DNA from: Aquimarina sediminis
GTDB taxonomy: Bacteria; Bacteroidota; Bacteroidia; Flavobacteriales; Flavobacteriaceae
Direction: 5' to 3'
Assembly (NCBI RefSeq): GCF_002895435.1
Contig: NZ_POYJ01000005.1
Span: 271,232 to 335,231, forward strand
Length of the DNA stretch: 64,000 nucleotides
Shown here: piece by piece, positions 17,115 through 26,481 of the stretch
How positions within the stretch are numbered: the stretch's first letter is position 1
Layout of the letters: each line of letters opens with the position of its first letter
Position numbers and translations under genes: made by a program
Notes under the pieces: model-generated
Told to the model about the DNA's origin: nothing
Seen by the model: only the letters and a program-made list of their open reading frames with translations
Database searches by the model: none

Positions 17115-18194
17115 ATGAAGAGAAATATTCACCTAAATTACTTTTTAGTTATGTTTTTTATGTGCTTTGGGATTTATGCCCAAAATACAGCAGAAAAAAT
17201 GCCAAGAACATATGTTGCGCATTACACAAATGAGACGATGCAAATTGATGGAAAAGGATTAGAAGATTCGTGGGAGAAAGCGATACCTACAGATCTTTTT
17301 ATAGATATCGAAGGAACAAAAAAACCAAAATACAATACTACTGTAAAAATGCTATGGGATAAGGAGTTTGTCTATTTTTTGGCAAAAATGGACGAGCCAC
17401 ACATCTGGGGTAATTTAAAACGGAGAGATACAGTAATATTTTATAATAATGATTTCGAAATTTTCATAGATCCAGATAATGATACTCATAACTATTATGA
17501 GTTTGAGATCAATGCTCTAAATACACTTTGGGACTTATTCATTACAAAACCGTATAGAGAAAACACACCTGTATTAAATGACTGGGATGCCAATGGTATT
17601 AAATCAGCAATACATATTAAAGGAACATTAAATGATCCTAGAGATACAGATGATTGCTGGTTTGTAGAAGTAGCGATACCATTTAAAGTGTTTAGAAAAT
17701 CATATGGAGAAAACAATGTGCCTGAAAACAAATTCTGGAGAGTTAACTTCTCAAGAGTGAATTGGGATTTTCAGCTAGAGAACAATACATATAGCAGAAA
17801 AAAAGATAGTAAAGGCAAGTTTTTACCCGAATATAATTGGGTTTGGTCACCTACTGGGGTTATAAACATACATCAACCCGAAGATTGGGGCTATGTATAT
17901 TTTTCGTCTAATGAAGTAGGAAGCAAAGAATCATTTACAATCCCAAAAGATGAAAAAGTAAAAAGACTTTTGTATCAATTGTATAGAAAACAAAAGCAGT
18001 ACTTTAAAAAGAATAGACGTTGGGCTTCAACTAGTAATGAATTGTCAAAAGAACCCTTAAAAATTGAAGATCAAACTGTAATCCTGACTCTGGAAAATCA
18101 TCAAACCGGTTGGAATATCGCAATACAAAGCCCTTTTACAAAACAGTTATTCATAATAAAAGAAGATGGAAAAATTATTCAAAAAGCAAAGTAA
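17115..18194 (+). CDS. CBM9-like carbohydrate-binding secreted protein
   Basis: About 359-aa exported protein. I prefer the ATG at 17115 (MKRNIHLNYFLVMFF signal peptide ending near YAQ); ATG 17094 and GTG 17049 are in frame upstream but the latter overlaps GH130. Residues about 35-250 resemble the family 9 carbohydrate-binding-like domain: QIDGKGLEDSWEKA, VKMLWDKEFVYFLAKMDEPHIW, YNNDFEIFIDPDND, NYYEFEINALNTLWD. The C-terminal 100 residues are basic and unassigned. Such proteins occur next to glycoside hydrolases and may hold glycans or act as carbohydrate-active enzymes of unknown type. Its 3' end overlaps the next gene by 29 bp. Confidence 0.8.
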   Translation: MKRNIHLNYFLVMFFMCFGIYAQNTAEKMPRTYVAHYTNETMQIDGKGLEDSWEKAIPTDLFIDIEGTKKPKYNTTVKMLWDKEFVYFLAKMDEPHIWGNLKRRDTVIFYNNDFEIFIDPDNDTHNYYEFEINALNTLWDLFITKPYRENTPVLNDWDANGIKSAIHIKGTLNDPRDTDDCWFVEVAIPFKVFRKSYGENNVPENKFWRVNFSRVNWDFQLENNTYSRKKDSKGKFLPEYNWVWSPTGVINIHQPEDWGYVYFSSNEVGSKESFTIPKDEKVKRLLYQLYRKQKQYFKKNRRWASTSNELSKEPLKIEDQTVILTLENHQTGWNIAIQSPFTKQLFIIKEDGKIIQKAK

Positions 18195-19320
18195 TAGAGT
18201 AACGATAAGTATCATATCGTTATGCGGTCTTTTGATGCTTATAAATTGTAAGTCTGTTGAAGAAGAAAAGGATGTAGAATCAAGCGTAGAAAAAAATATA
18301 GAGATCGTCGAAGAAAAAGAAGAGTCTTCGTTTAAGTATTGGACATGGATAACTGCTGATACTACAAAATCAGACGAAGCATATAAAAATGAATTCCAAA
18401 AATATAAAACAAATGGAATTGATGCAGTACTAATCAATACAGAAACAGATCCAATAGTTTTAAAAAGATTAACAAAGCTAGCAACTCAAGAAAAGCTAGA
18501 AGTTCATGCATGGATAATGACAATGAACAGACCAGGGGATACTGAAGCGCTAAAACACCCAGAGTGGTATGCAGTAAGTAGAGAAGGAAAATCTTGCCAT
18601 GATACTAGACCATATGTAGATTATTATCAATGGTTATGTCCAACAAGAAAAGAGTCTAGAGAACATATTTTGGAACTGGTAGAAGGCTTAGCCAAGGTAG
18701 AAGGAGTTACAAGTGTACATTTAGATTATATTCGTTATTCAGATGTGTTTCTACCCATAGGATTGTTACCAAAATATAATTTGGTACAGGAAGAAGAATT
18801 GCCCGAGTTTGATTTTTGTTACTGTGATGTTTGTATCGATACTTTCCAAAAAGAGCATCATAAAAATCCAAAGGATGCCAAGTATATAGCTATTGATATA
18901 GAGTGGAAACAATTTAGACTTAATCAAGTGAAAAAAATAGTAGATGATGCATATCAGATAGCTCACAAATATGATAAAAAGTTGACTGCAGCTGTGTTTC
19001 CGTATCCAGAGATGGCAGACCATATGGTACGGCAACGCTGGGATAAATGGAATATTGATGAGGTGTTACCTATGATATATCACAATTTTTATAACGAAGA
19101 AGTAGATTGGATCGGATATGCAACAAAACAAGGAATAAAAGACCTCGAAGGTAAACAAACCAAACTACATACAGGAATATATGTACCACCAATGACAGCA
19201 GAAGATGTTTCATTGGCTATTCAATTAGCAAAAGAAAATGGAGCCTCAGGAATCTCATTTTTTGATGGAGCTGCAATAACCGAAGAACAATATAAAGCAA
19301 TAAAAGAATCTAAAAACTGA
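18166..19320 (+). CDS. GHL10-like putative glycoside hydrolase lipoprotein
   Basis: 384-aa lipoprotein (LMLINC lipobox). The mature part looks like a TIM barrel of the glycosyl hydrolase-like 10 / DUF187 type: an N-terminal FKYWTWITAD strand, KLEVHAWIMTMN, a VHLDYIRYSD strand with a conserved acidic residue, a CDVCIDTF segment, AAVFPYPE and LPMIYHNFY. No characterised specificity can be assigned. The start overlaps the CBM9-like gene in another frame, suggesting translational coupling. It precedes a second GH92. A role on the N-glycan peptide or an unusual linkage is possible but unproven. Confidence 0.75.
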   Translation: MEKLFKKQSNRVTISIISLCGLLMLINCKSVEEEKDVESSVEKNIEIVEEKEESSFKYWTWITADTTKSDEAYKNEFQKYKTNGIDAVLINTETDPIVLKRLTKLATQEKLEVHAWIMTMNRPGDTEALKHPEWYAVSREGKSCHDTRPYVDYYQWLCPTRKESREHILELVEGLAKVEGVTSVHLDYIRYSDVFLPIGLLPKYNLVQEEELPEFDFCYCDVCIDTFQKEHHKNPKDAKYIAIDIEWKQFRLNQVKKIVDDAYQIAHKYDKKLTAAVFPYPEMADHMVRQRWDKWNIDEVLPMIYHNFYNEEVDWIGYATKQGIKDLEGKQTKLHTGIYVPPMTAEDVSLAIQLAKENGASGISFFDGAAITEEQYKAIKESKN

Positions 19321-19378
19321 CCTTATTTTTAATACCCTTTTAGAGGCTCTAAGTTCTCTAGGGTTTTAGTTGAGTTAA

Positions 19379-21637
19379 ATGAAAAGAATATATTATTTAC
19401 ATATCATTAGCATCACATTGCTTTGGTCTTGTCATAAGGAGTCAAAGAAAATTAGTATTCAGCAAGAACGGTTTACCCCTTATGTAAATACGTTTATAGG
19501 TACCGATGGACCAGGAAATACATATCCTGGTGCTACACTTCCGTTTGGAATGGTACAATTAAGCCCCGATATAGGGATTCCGGGTTGGGATAGAATAGCA
19601 GGGTATTATTATAAGGATTCTATAATAAGTGGTTTCTCTCATACCCACCTTACAGGAACAGGAGCAGGAGATTTATATGATATCTTGGTAATGCCTACCA
19701 ATAGTAAGTTTTCAGAGAAAATAAAGGAGAATAACTATAAACCATTCTCCAGATATAATCATGATAACGAATCCGCTACACCAGGATATTATACAGTCGA
19801 TTTACTTGATTATGGTATAAAAGCGGAGCTTACCACTACAAACCGAGTAGGAATTCATCGTTATACATTTCCAAAAGATACAGCTACTATAATACATGTA
19901 GATCTGGGTTATGCCTTAAATTGGGATAAACCCACAGATACCTTTATAGAGAAAGTAAATGACTCTACCTTACAAGGGTACCGTATGTCATCTGGGTGGG
20001 CAAAAGATCAACGAATCTATTTTGTGATGCAATTTTCAAACCCTTTTTTGGGATATTCTGCTTTTAATAAGAGTGAACCAACTGCTCTTCCTGTGCAAGG
20101 AACAGATACTAAAATTGCCCTAAAATACAATACGGAAGAAGGAGAACAGATAGTTATAAAAACAGGGATTTCTACCGCTAGTTATAAAGGAGCTTTGGCT
20201 TCTATTACTACAGAAACTGACGGTTTTGAATTTGATAAATACAAGAACATAGCAGATGGGCAATGGGAAAAAGAACTACAAAAAATCAAAATAGAAACCT
20301 CAGATAAAAATAAGAGAAGTGTTTTTTATACTATGCTATATCAATCTATGCTGGCACCAACATTGTTAAGTGATCCTAATGGAGATTATAAGGGAGCAAA
20401 TGATACCATTGTAACTGCAAAGGGATTTGATAGATATGATACTTTTTCCTTGTGGGATACATTTAGAGCTGCACATCCATTATATACGATCATACAGCAG
20501 GAACGTATACCAGATATGATACAATCTTTATTAGCACATTATAAAGAAACCGGAATATTACCAGTTTGGTCCTTGCAAGGTAATGAAACCAATATGATGA
20601 TAGGTTACCATGCTGTTCCAGTTATTGTAGATGCATATTTTAAAGGTTTTTCCTTTGATACAGAACTTGCATACCAGGCATGCAAAGAAAGTGCTATGGT
20701 CAATGATAGGCAGATTGATAGATATAAAAAGATGGGATATGTACCTATAGATGATCACCACGAAAACTGGTCTGTTTCTAAAACCTTGGAATATGCCTAT
20801 GATGATTGGTGTATCGCAATGTTTGCTAATAAATTGGGGAAAAAAGAAGACTATGAGTATTTTATGAATCGCTCTCAAAACTGGAAAAAATTATATAATG
20901 ATAAAAGATCATGGATTCAACCAAAAGATAGTCTAGGTAATTTTGTAGAACCCTTTATTCCAAAAGAATACACTCCATACTTTTGTGAAAGTAATGCCTG
21001 GCAGTATTACTGGTTTGTACCTCAGGATATAGAAGGATTGATTGAAAAAACAGGAGGTAAAGAACGTTTTACGCAAAAATTAGATTCTATGTTCTCTTAT
21101 TATCCAGAAGAAGGAGATAAATTACCAATATTCAGTACTGGAATGATAGGGCAGTATGCACACGGTAACGAACCGAGCCATCATGTAGCATATTTATACA
21201 ATTATGTTCATCAACCATCAAAAACACAAGAATTAACACGTAGAATTTTAGAAGGGCAATATAAAAATGAGCCTAATGGTCATTGTGGTAATGAAGATTG
21301 TGGTCAAATGTCTTCCTGGTATCTTTTTAGTGCTATGGGATTATATCCGGTTAATCCGGCACAAGGGGTATATCATATAACCACTCCTTTGTTCGAAAAT
21401 ATCGAAATACAGTTACCAAAAAATAAAACCTTTAGAATTATAGCTAAAGAGCTTTCTGAAGAAAACAAATATGTAAAAACGATATCTCTAAATGGAAAAC
21501 TCTTAAACAGAATGTTTATCACTCATAAAGAAATTATTGATGGAGGTATTCTTGAATTTGAAATGAGTAATACCTCCAGTGATTCATTTTTTAAAGAAGC
21601 CTTATTACCACAATTAAACACAATATATCATGATTAA
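19379..21637 (+). CDS. GH92 alpha-mannosidase lipoprotein (copy 2)
   Basis: 752-aa GH92 enzyme with an SPII signal (LLWSC, Cys18). Landmarks: YVNTFIGTDGPGNTYPGA, SLWDTFRAAHP, FCESNAWQYYWFVPQD with the predicted acid Glu, AHGNEPSHH and GNEDCGQMSSWY with the base Asp. It is the paralog most like copy 1 and shares its intact NEPSHH block. Its last 8 bp overlap the start of the glycosylasparaginase gene, so the two are translationally coupled, which ties mannose trimming to release of the glycan from asparagine. Confidence 0.95.
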   Translation: MKRIYYLHIISITLLWSCHKESKKISIQQERFTPYVNTFIGTDGPGNTYPGATLPFGMVQLSPDIGIPGWDRIAGYYYKDSIISGFSHTHLTGTGAGDLYDILVMPTNSKFSEKIKENNYKPFSRYNHDNESATPGYYTVDLLDYGIKAELTTTNRVGIHRYTFPKDTATIIHVDLGYALNWDKPTDTFIEKVNDSTLQGYRMSSGWAKDQRIYFVMQFSNPFLGYSAFNKSEPTALPVQGTDTKIALKYNTEEGEQIVIKTGISTASYKGALASITTETDGFEFDKYKNIADGQWEKELQKIKIETSDKNKRSVFYTMLYQSMLAPTLLSDPNGDYKGANDTIVTAKGFDRYDTFSLWDTFRAAHPLYTIIQQERIPDMIQSLLAHYKETGILPVWSLQGNETNMMIGYHAVPVIVDAYFKGFSFDTELAYQACKESAMVNDRQIDRYKKMGYVPIDDHHENWSVSKTLEYAYDDWCIAMFANKLGKKEDYEYFMNRSQNWKKLYNDKRSWIQPKDSLGNFVEPFIPKEYTPYFCESNAWQYYWFVPQDIEGLIEKTGGKERFTQKLDSMFSYYPEEGDKLPIFSTGMIGQYAHGNEPSHHVAYLYNYVHQPSKTQELTRRILEGQYKNEPNGHCGNEDCGQMSSWYLFSAMGLYPVNPAQGVYHITTPLFENIEIQLPKNKTFRIIAKELSEENKYVKTISLNGKLLNRMFITHKEIIDGGILEFEMSNTSSDSFFKEALLPQLNTIYHD

Positions 21638-22655
21638 AAATAAGACGAACCTATTATTAGCATTCGTAATGCTGCTTTTTTTCAGCTTTGGCTGCGTTAC
21701 AAAGGAAAAACCAAAAGGAGAAGTAATTGAAGAAAGTAATCATGAAAAAAAAGAAGTAGAAGTAACAAAACCTATTGTCATTTCAACATGGAATCATGGT
21801 ATGCCTGCAAATGAAGAGGCGTGGAAAATTTTGAGCAAAGGAGGTACTGCACTGGATGCTGTAGAACAAGGAGTAAGAACAGCCGAAGCAAATCCAGATG
21901 TTCAAAGTGTTGGATTAGGTGGGTTTCCTGATAGAGAAGGGAATGTGACGTTGGATGCATGCATTATGGATCATAATAGTAATTGTGGAGCGGTTTCTTT
22001 TTTACAACATATCAAGCACCCTATTTCAGTAGCTAGAAAAGTAATGGAAGAAACTCCTCATGTAATGCTTACAGGGTCAGGAGCATTGCAATTCGCTTTA
22101 GAACAAGGTTATAAGAAGGAAGAATTACTTACACCAAAATCAAAGAAAGCGTATGAAGAATGGTTGCAGAAATCAGATTATAAGCCAGTAATAAATATAG
22201 AAAACCACGATACCATAAGTATTTTGGCTTTGGACGAAGATGGAAATATATCAGGAGCTTGTACTACGAGCGGTGCCGCTTGGAAAATGCATGGTAGAGT
22301 TGGGGATTCCCCGATTATAGGAGCAGGTTTATTTCTTGATAATGAAGTAGGAGCAGCCGCGGCAACAGGTTTAGGCGAAGCCGTAATACGTACTGCTGGT
22401 AGCGCCATGGTAGTAGAATTAATGAGACAAGGTAAATCTCCCGCAGAGGCCTGCAAAGAAATAGTGGAGAGAATCTATAAAGTACATAAAAACCATAAAG
22501 ACCTAGAATACCTTCAGGTTGGGTTTATTGCTATTAACAAACAAGGAGAATATGGTGGGTATAGCCTGCGTTCAGGGTTTAATTATGCGATAAATGATAA
22601 TAAAAACGGAAACAGAATGGAAGATGCAAAATTTATAATGTCTTGGGAGAATTAG
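21630..22655 (+). CDS. N4-(beta-N-acetylglucosaminyl)-L-asparaginase (glycosylasparaginase), lipoprotein
   Basis: 341-aa Ntn-hydrolase that cleaves the GlcNAc-Asn bond of N-glycopeptides. The proenzyme should self-cleave between Asp194 and Thr195 (NHDTIS), making Thr195 the nucleophile of the beta chain. Other family residues are visible: STWNHG (Trp54), GRVGDSP (Arg223, Asp226) and ATGLGE. It carries an SPII signal (SFGC, Cys22), so it is anchored on a membrane; the Elizabethkingia homologue is periplasmic. It directly follows and overlaps a GH92 gene. This is the gene that most clearly points to asparagine-linked glycans as the target. Confidence 0.93.
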   Translation: MIKNKTNLLLAFVMLLFFSFGCVTKEKPKGEVIEESNHEKKEVEVTKPIVISTWNHGMPANEEAWKILSKGGTALDAVEQGVRTAEANPDVQSVGLGGFPDREGNVTLDACIMDHNSNCGAVSFLQHIKHPISVARKVMEETPHVMLTGSGALQFALEQGYKKEELLTPKSKKAYEEWLQKSDYKPVINIENHDTISILALDEDGNISGACTTSGAAWKMHGRVGDSPIIGAGLFLDNEVGAAAATGLGEAVIRTAGSAMVVELMRQGKSPAEACKEIVERIYKVHKNHKDLEYLQVGFIAINKQGEYGGYSLRSGFNYAINDNKNGNRMEDAKFIMSWEN

Positions 22656-22774
22656 TATAGTAAGGTATAGGATCAAGGGCGGAGGCGGTATCTCCTCTAT
22701 GATCTTGAGGTTTCAGACACTTTTTTGAATTAAACAATCTAATCCAACCAGATTATAATAAAAAACACCACACA

Positions 22775-25096
22775 ATGATAAGAAAGACTATTTTTTATTT
22801 GATGATCCTGCTAAGTATGGGATGTAAAACAACCGAAGAGAAAGTATATTCAGAAGAGGATATCAGTATAATTCCGAAACCTGAAATGGTAAAGTGTAAT
22901 CCTGGGGTTTTTGTGTTTAATAAGAATACTAAATTTAGTATTTCAGAGGATGTACAAAAAGAAGCAGCTCAGGTTTTAATAAACAAGTTTAGGACAGTAG
23001 CGGGTTGGGATTTATCTATTGTAAAAGAAAACCCAAAGGACAATTATGTTGCTTTTGTAATGAATAAAGATTTGAAACGAGAAGCATACGAGCTTGTAGT
23101 AACCAAAGATAAAGTTACAATTACGGCAAGTGATATGGGCGGTTTTCTATACGGAATACAATCTGTAAGACAATTACTTCCAACGGCAATAGAAAGTCAG
23201 AAATTGGTAGAAAATATAACTTGGGAGATTCCGAATGTAGAGATTAGCGATAGTCCTCGTTTCCAATGGAGAGGGTTGATGTTAGATATTTCACGTCATT
23301 TTTTTGGTAAGGAGTATATCAAAGAAGTGATTGATGGCTTAGCAATGCATAAAATGAATGTTTTGCATCTGCATTTAGTAGACGATCAGGGATGGCGTAT
23401 CGAAATAAAGAAGTATCCAAAACTTACAGAGATAGGTGGATGGAGAGTAGATCAGGAAAATTTACATTGGAATGCCAGGTTACCCGTAAAATCTGAGGAT
23501 AAAGGAACTTATGGTGGTTTTTTGACTCAAGAAGAATTAAAGGAAATAGTTAAATATGCGCAGTCTAGAAATGTAGAAGTTATACCAGAAATAGAAATGC
23601 CTGCACACGTATCTAGTGCTATTGCAGCTTACCCACATTTATCATGTTTTGAAAAGCCAATAGGAGTACCATCAGGGGGAGTGTGGCCCATAACAGATAT
23701 TTATTGTGCAGGAAAAGAAAGCACTTTTACTTTTTTAGAAGATGTATTAGTTGAGGTCATAAAAATATTTCCTTCAAAATATATTCATATAGGGGGAGAT
23801 GAAGCCACAAAAACAAACTGGGAGAAATGCCCATATTGTCAAAAAAGAATAAAAGATGAAAATTTAGAAAATGTAGAAGAGTTACAAAGCTACTTTGTGA
23901 AACGAATGGAGAAATTCATAAACTCACATGGCAAGAAATTAGTTGGCTGGGATGAAATATTAGAAGGAGGGTTAGCTCCTGATGCTACCGTGATGAGTTG
24001 GAGAGGAGTAAAAGGAGGATTAGAAGCAGCAGCACAAGGACATGATGTGGTAATGACACCTGGTACGCATTGTTACTTTGATCATTATCAAGGACCGCAA
24101 AACGAAGAACCATTGGCAATAGGAGGGTACACACCACTGAGCAAAGTATATCAATTTGATCCTGTGGTTGATACGATGACAGAAGAAGAAGCTGGTCATG
24201 TACTTGGAGGACAAGCAAATCTATGGTCAGAATATATCCCTACACAAAAGCAGTCACAATATATGATCTACCCCAGATTAGCAGCACTCTCAGAAACAGT
24301 ATGGAGTACAAAAGAATCTAGAAATTGGGATGATTTTTCATCACGTATTGTAACGATGTTCAAGAGGTATGATTATCAAGGAATCAACTATGCAAGAAGC
24401 TCATATTTAATTACTCCAAAAACCAATACAGATATACAACAAAAAACCGTTACGCTTTCCTTGCAAAATGAATATTCTAATGCAGATATCCGATATGTAT
24501 TAGATAACGAAAAGTTAGAGGAAAATGCGCTTAATTATAAGAATCCAATTGTTCTGACAAAGACAACTTCAGTTACAGCTTCCTTATTTAAAAATGATAC
24601 CCCCGTAGGAAAAGTATTTACAGATACAATTACGTTTCATAAAGGGGTAGCTCATAAAGTAGAGTATGGTATACCCTATAGTGATAAATATACAGGGACA
24701 GGAGAATCTACATTGGTAAACACCTTAAGAGGGTCAAAAAACTTTCATGATGGGCAGTGGCAAGCATGGTTGAAGAAAGATATGGAGGTAATTGTAGATC
24801 TGAATAGCGAAGAAACTGTAAAGCAAGTAATAGTTGGGGCATTAGAACATCAAGGACCAGGGATATATTTTCCGGTTAATGTAGAAGTATTTACATCAGT
24901 AGAAGGGAAAGAATATAAAAAAGTTGGAGAAGTAAGTAGAGCATACGCACCAAACTCTGATGCAAAGTTGAAAGATTTTAAAATTAGTTTTGAGGAACAA
25001 ACAGCAAGGTATATCAAGGTAAAAGCAATTAACCTAAAAGAAACTCCAAAAGGAGGGGATGTATGGATGTTTGTAGATGAAATCCTAATCAATTAA
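22775..25096 (+). CDS. GH20 beta-N-acetylhexosaminidase lipoprotein
   Basis: 773-aa lipoprotein (LSMGC, Cys17). Residues about 30-160 are the GH20b domain, 160-520 the catalytic TIM barrel (RGLMLDISRHFF, HLHLVDDQGWRIEIKKYP, PEIEMPAH) with the catalytic pair Asp342-Glu343 in HIGGDEATKTNW. A C-terminal chitobiase-like/FN3-type region and a discoidin-like domain (about 640-773) follow. It removes terminal beta-GlcNAc or GalNAc by substrate-assisted catalysis. Here it would act on antennae or the chitobiose core. The GH29 gene follows after 6 bp, so they are coupled. Confidence 0.95.
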   Translation: MIRKTIFYLMILLSMGCKTTEEKVYSEEDISIIPKPEMVKCNPGVFVFNKNTKFSISEDVQKEAAQVLINKFRTVAGWDLSIVKENPKDNYVAFVMNKDLKREAYELVVTKDKVTITASDMGGFLYGIQSVRQLLPTAIESQKLVENITWEIPNVEISDSPRFQWRGLMLDISRHFFGKEYIKEVIDGLAMHKMNVLHLHLVDDQGWRIEIKKYPKLTEIGGWRVDQENLHWNARLPVKSEDKGTYGGFLTQEELKEIVKYAQSRNVEVIPEIEMPAHVSSAIAAYPHLSCFEKPIGVPSGGVWPITDIYCAGKESTFTFLEDVLVEVIKIFPSKYIHIGGDEATKTNWEKCPYCQKRIKDENLENVEELQSYFVKRMEKFINSHGKKLVGWDEILEGGLAPDATVMSWRGVKGGLEAAAQGHDVVMTPGTHCYFDHYQGPQNEEPLAIGGYTPLSKVYQFDPVVDTMTEEEAGHVLGGQANLWSEYIPTQKQSQYMIYPRLAALSETVWSTKESRNWDDFSSRIVTMFKRYDYQGINYARSSYLITPKTNTDIQQKTVTLSLQNEYSNADIRYVLDNEKLEENALNYKNPIVLTKTTSVTASLFKNDTPVGKVFTDTITFHKGVAHKVEYGIPYSDKYTGTGESTLVNTLRGSKNFHDGQWQAWLKKDMEVIVDLNSEETVKQVIVGALEHQGPGIYFPVNVEVFTSVEGKEYKKVGEVSRAYAPNSDAKLKDFKISFEEQTARYIKVKAINLKETPKGGDVWMFVDEILIN

Positions 25097-25102
25097 TACA
25101 TT

Positions 25103-26458
25103 ATGAAGTATTTATCACTAATTATCGGTTTTGTATTTACTCTTTGTATTAGCCATCAGGCAAAAGGGCAAGAAAAAGAGTCAATAAATGATAATCGCTT
25201 AGAATGGTTTGAAAACGCGAAGCTAGGAATATTTATTCATTGGGGGTATTATGGGGTAAATGGAATATCAGAATCCTGGTCCATGTATCATAAAAAGATT
25301 TCTTATGAAGATTATATGAAACAGGGAAAAGGATTTACAGCAAAGAATTACGATCCTGTAAAATGGGCAAGGCTATTCAAAAAAATAGGAGCAAGATACG
25401 CTGTTATGACGACCAAACATCATGATGGTGTTTCCCTTTGGGATACTCGTTTTAGTACTCTTAATGTTACAGAAAAAACACCTGCAAAGAAAAATTTGGT
25501 AGCTCCTTATGTTGATGCATTGAGAGAAGAAGGACTAAAAGTTGGATTGTATTACTCTTTATGTGATTGGTCACATCCAGATTATGATGTAGTGTTTCCC
25601 CGACCAGATACCAGAAAAGACTATCCGCAAAGAGGTCAAGAGAATTTAACCAAATGGGAGAGATTTGTTCGGTTTTACAAGGGACAATTAAAAGAATTAA
25701 GTGACCAATATCAACCCGATTTGTATTGGTTTGATGGAGATTGGGAAAAATCCAGTGAAGAATGGCGGGCAGAATCTCTAAAAGATTCATTGCTATCCTG
25801 GAATCCCAAAACCATTGTGAATTCACGTTTAAAAACACATGGAGATTATAGTACTCCAGAGCAAGGCGTACCGGTAGTAAGACCAGAAGGACCATGGGAG
25901 TTTTGTATGACCATGAATGATAATTGGGGGTATTTTCCAACAGATACTAACTATAAACCGTCTTCTCAAATCATAAGAACTTTTGTAGAGGTTATAGCTT
26001 CTGGAGGAAATCTATTACTCGATATTGGAATGAAACCCGATGGAACCATTCCAAAAGAACAAGAAGAACGTTTGGAAACTTTAGGAACCTGGATTAATAA
26101 GCATAACAAGGTTGTTTTTGATACTGAGGCAGGGCTTCCCTATGGACATTTTTATGGACCGACATTACTAAGTAAAGACAAAACCAAACTATACTTATGC
26201 ATATTCGATACTCCCAAAAATTATATTTCTCTGAAAGGAATTCAGAATAAAATAAAATCAATCAAAGTAGTAGGCAAAAATCAGGATTTGAGTTTTGTAA
26301 GAAATGGTGGAGCTTCATGGAACAATATCCCTGGAATAGTGCGAATCGAAACATTAGAAAAGGAAAACTTAGATGCATACGTAACTGTACTTGAAGTTAC
26401 TCTGGAAGGAGAATTGAAACTGTATAGAGGACATGGAAATGCAGTAGAGTTAAATTAA
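25103..26458 (+). CDS. GH29 alpha-L-fucosidase (copy 1)
   Basis: 451-aa secreted enzyme with a signal peptide (about 1-22). GH29 marks: FIHWGYYGVNGISESW, TTKHHDGVSLWDT, and LYWFDGDWE with the nucleophile Asp211; the C-terminal SGGNLLLDIGMKPDG is typical. It hydrolyses alpha-L-fucosides, for example core or antennary fucose of glycoproteins. It is tightly packed between GH20 and GH92 genes. The downstream beta-sandwich is present, so the protein is complete. Linkage preference is not predictable here; the two GH29 copies are clearly different proteins. Confidence 0.93.
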   Translation: MKYLSLIIGFVFTLCISHQAKGQEKESINDNRLEWFENAKLGIFIHWGYYGVNGISESWSMYHKKISYEDYMKQGKGFTAKNYDPVKWARLFKKIGARYAVMTTKHHDGVSLWDTRFSTLNVTEKTPAKKNLVAPYVDALREEGLKVGLYYSLCDWSHPDYDVVFPRPDTRKDYPQRGQENLTKWERFVRFYKGQLKELSDQYQPDLYWFDGDWEKSSEEWRAESLKDSLLSWNPKTIVNSRLKTHGDYSTPEQGVPVVRPEGPWEFCMTMNDNWGYFPTDTNYKPSSQIIRTFVEVIASGGNLLLDIGMKPDGTIPKEQEERLETLGTWINKHNKVVFDTEAGLPYGHFYGPTLLSKDKTKLYLCIFDTPKNYISLKGIQNKIKSIKVVGKNQDLSFVRNGGASWNNIPGIVRIETLEKENLDAYVTVLEVTLEGELKLYRGHGNAVELN

Positions 26459-26481
26459 GGTTTTAAATTCTAAATAAAGAA

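Noticed and set aside
17049..17115. Fusion or frameshift between GH130 and the CBM9-like gene
   Set aside because: GH130 is full length with its own stop at 17086, and the CBM9-like gene has a good start with a signal peptide at 17115; the longer upstream frame is incidental.
25467..25940. 157-codon antisense frame
   Set aside because: Lies wholly inside the well-supported GH29 gene, with composition of an antisense shadow.
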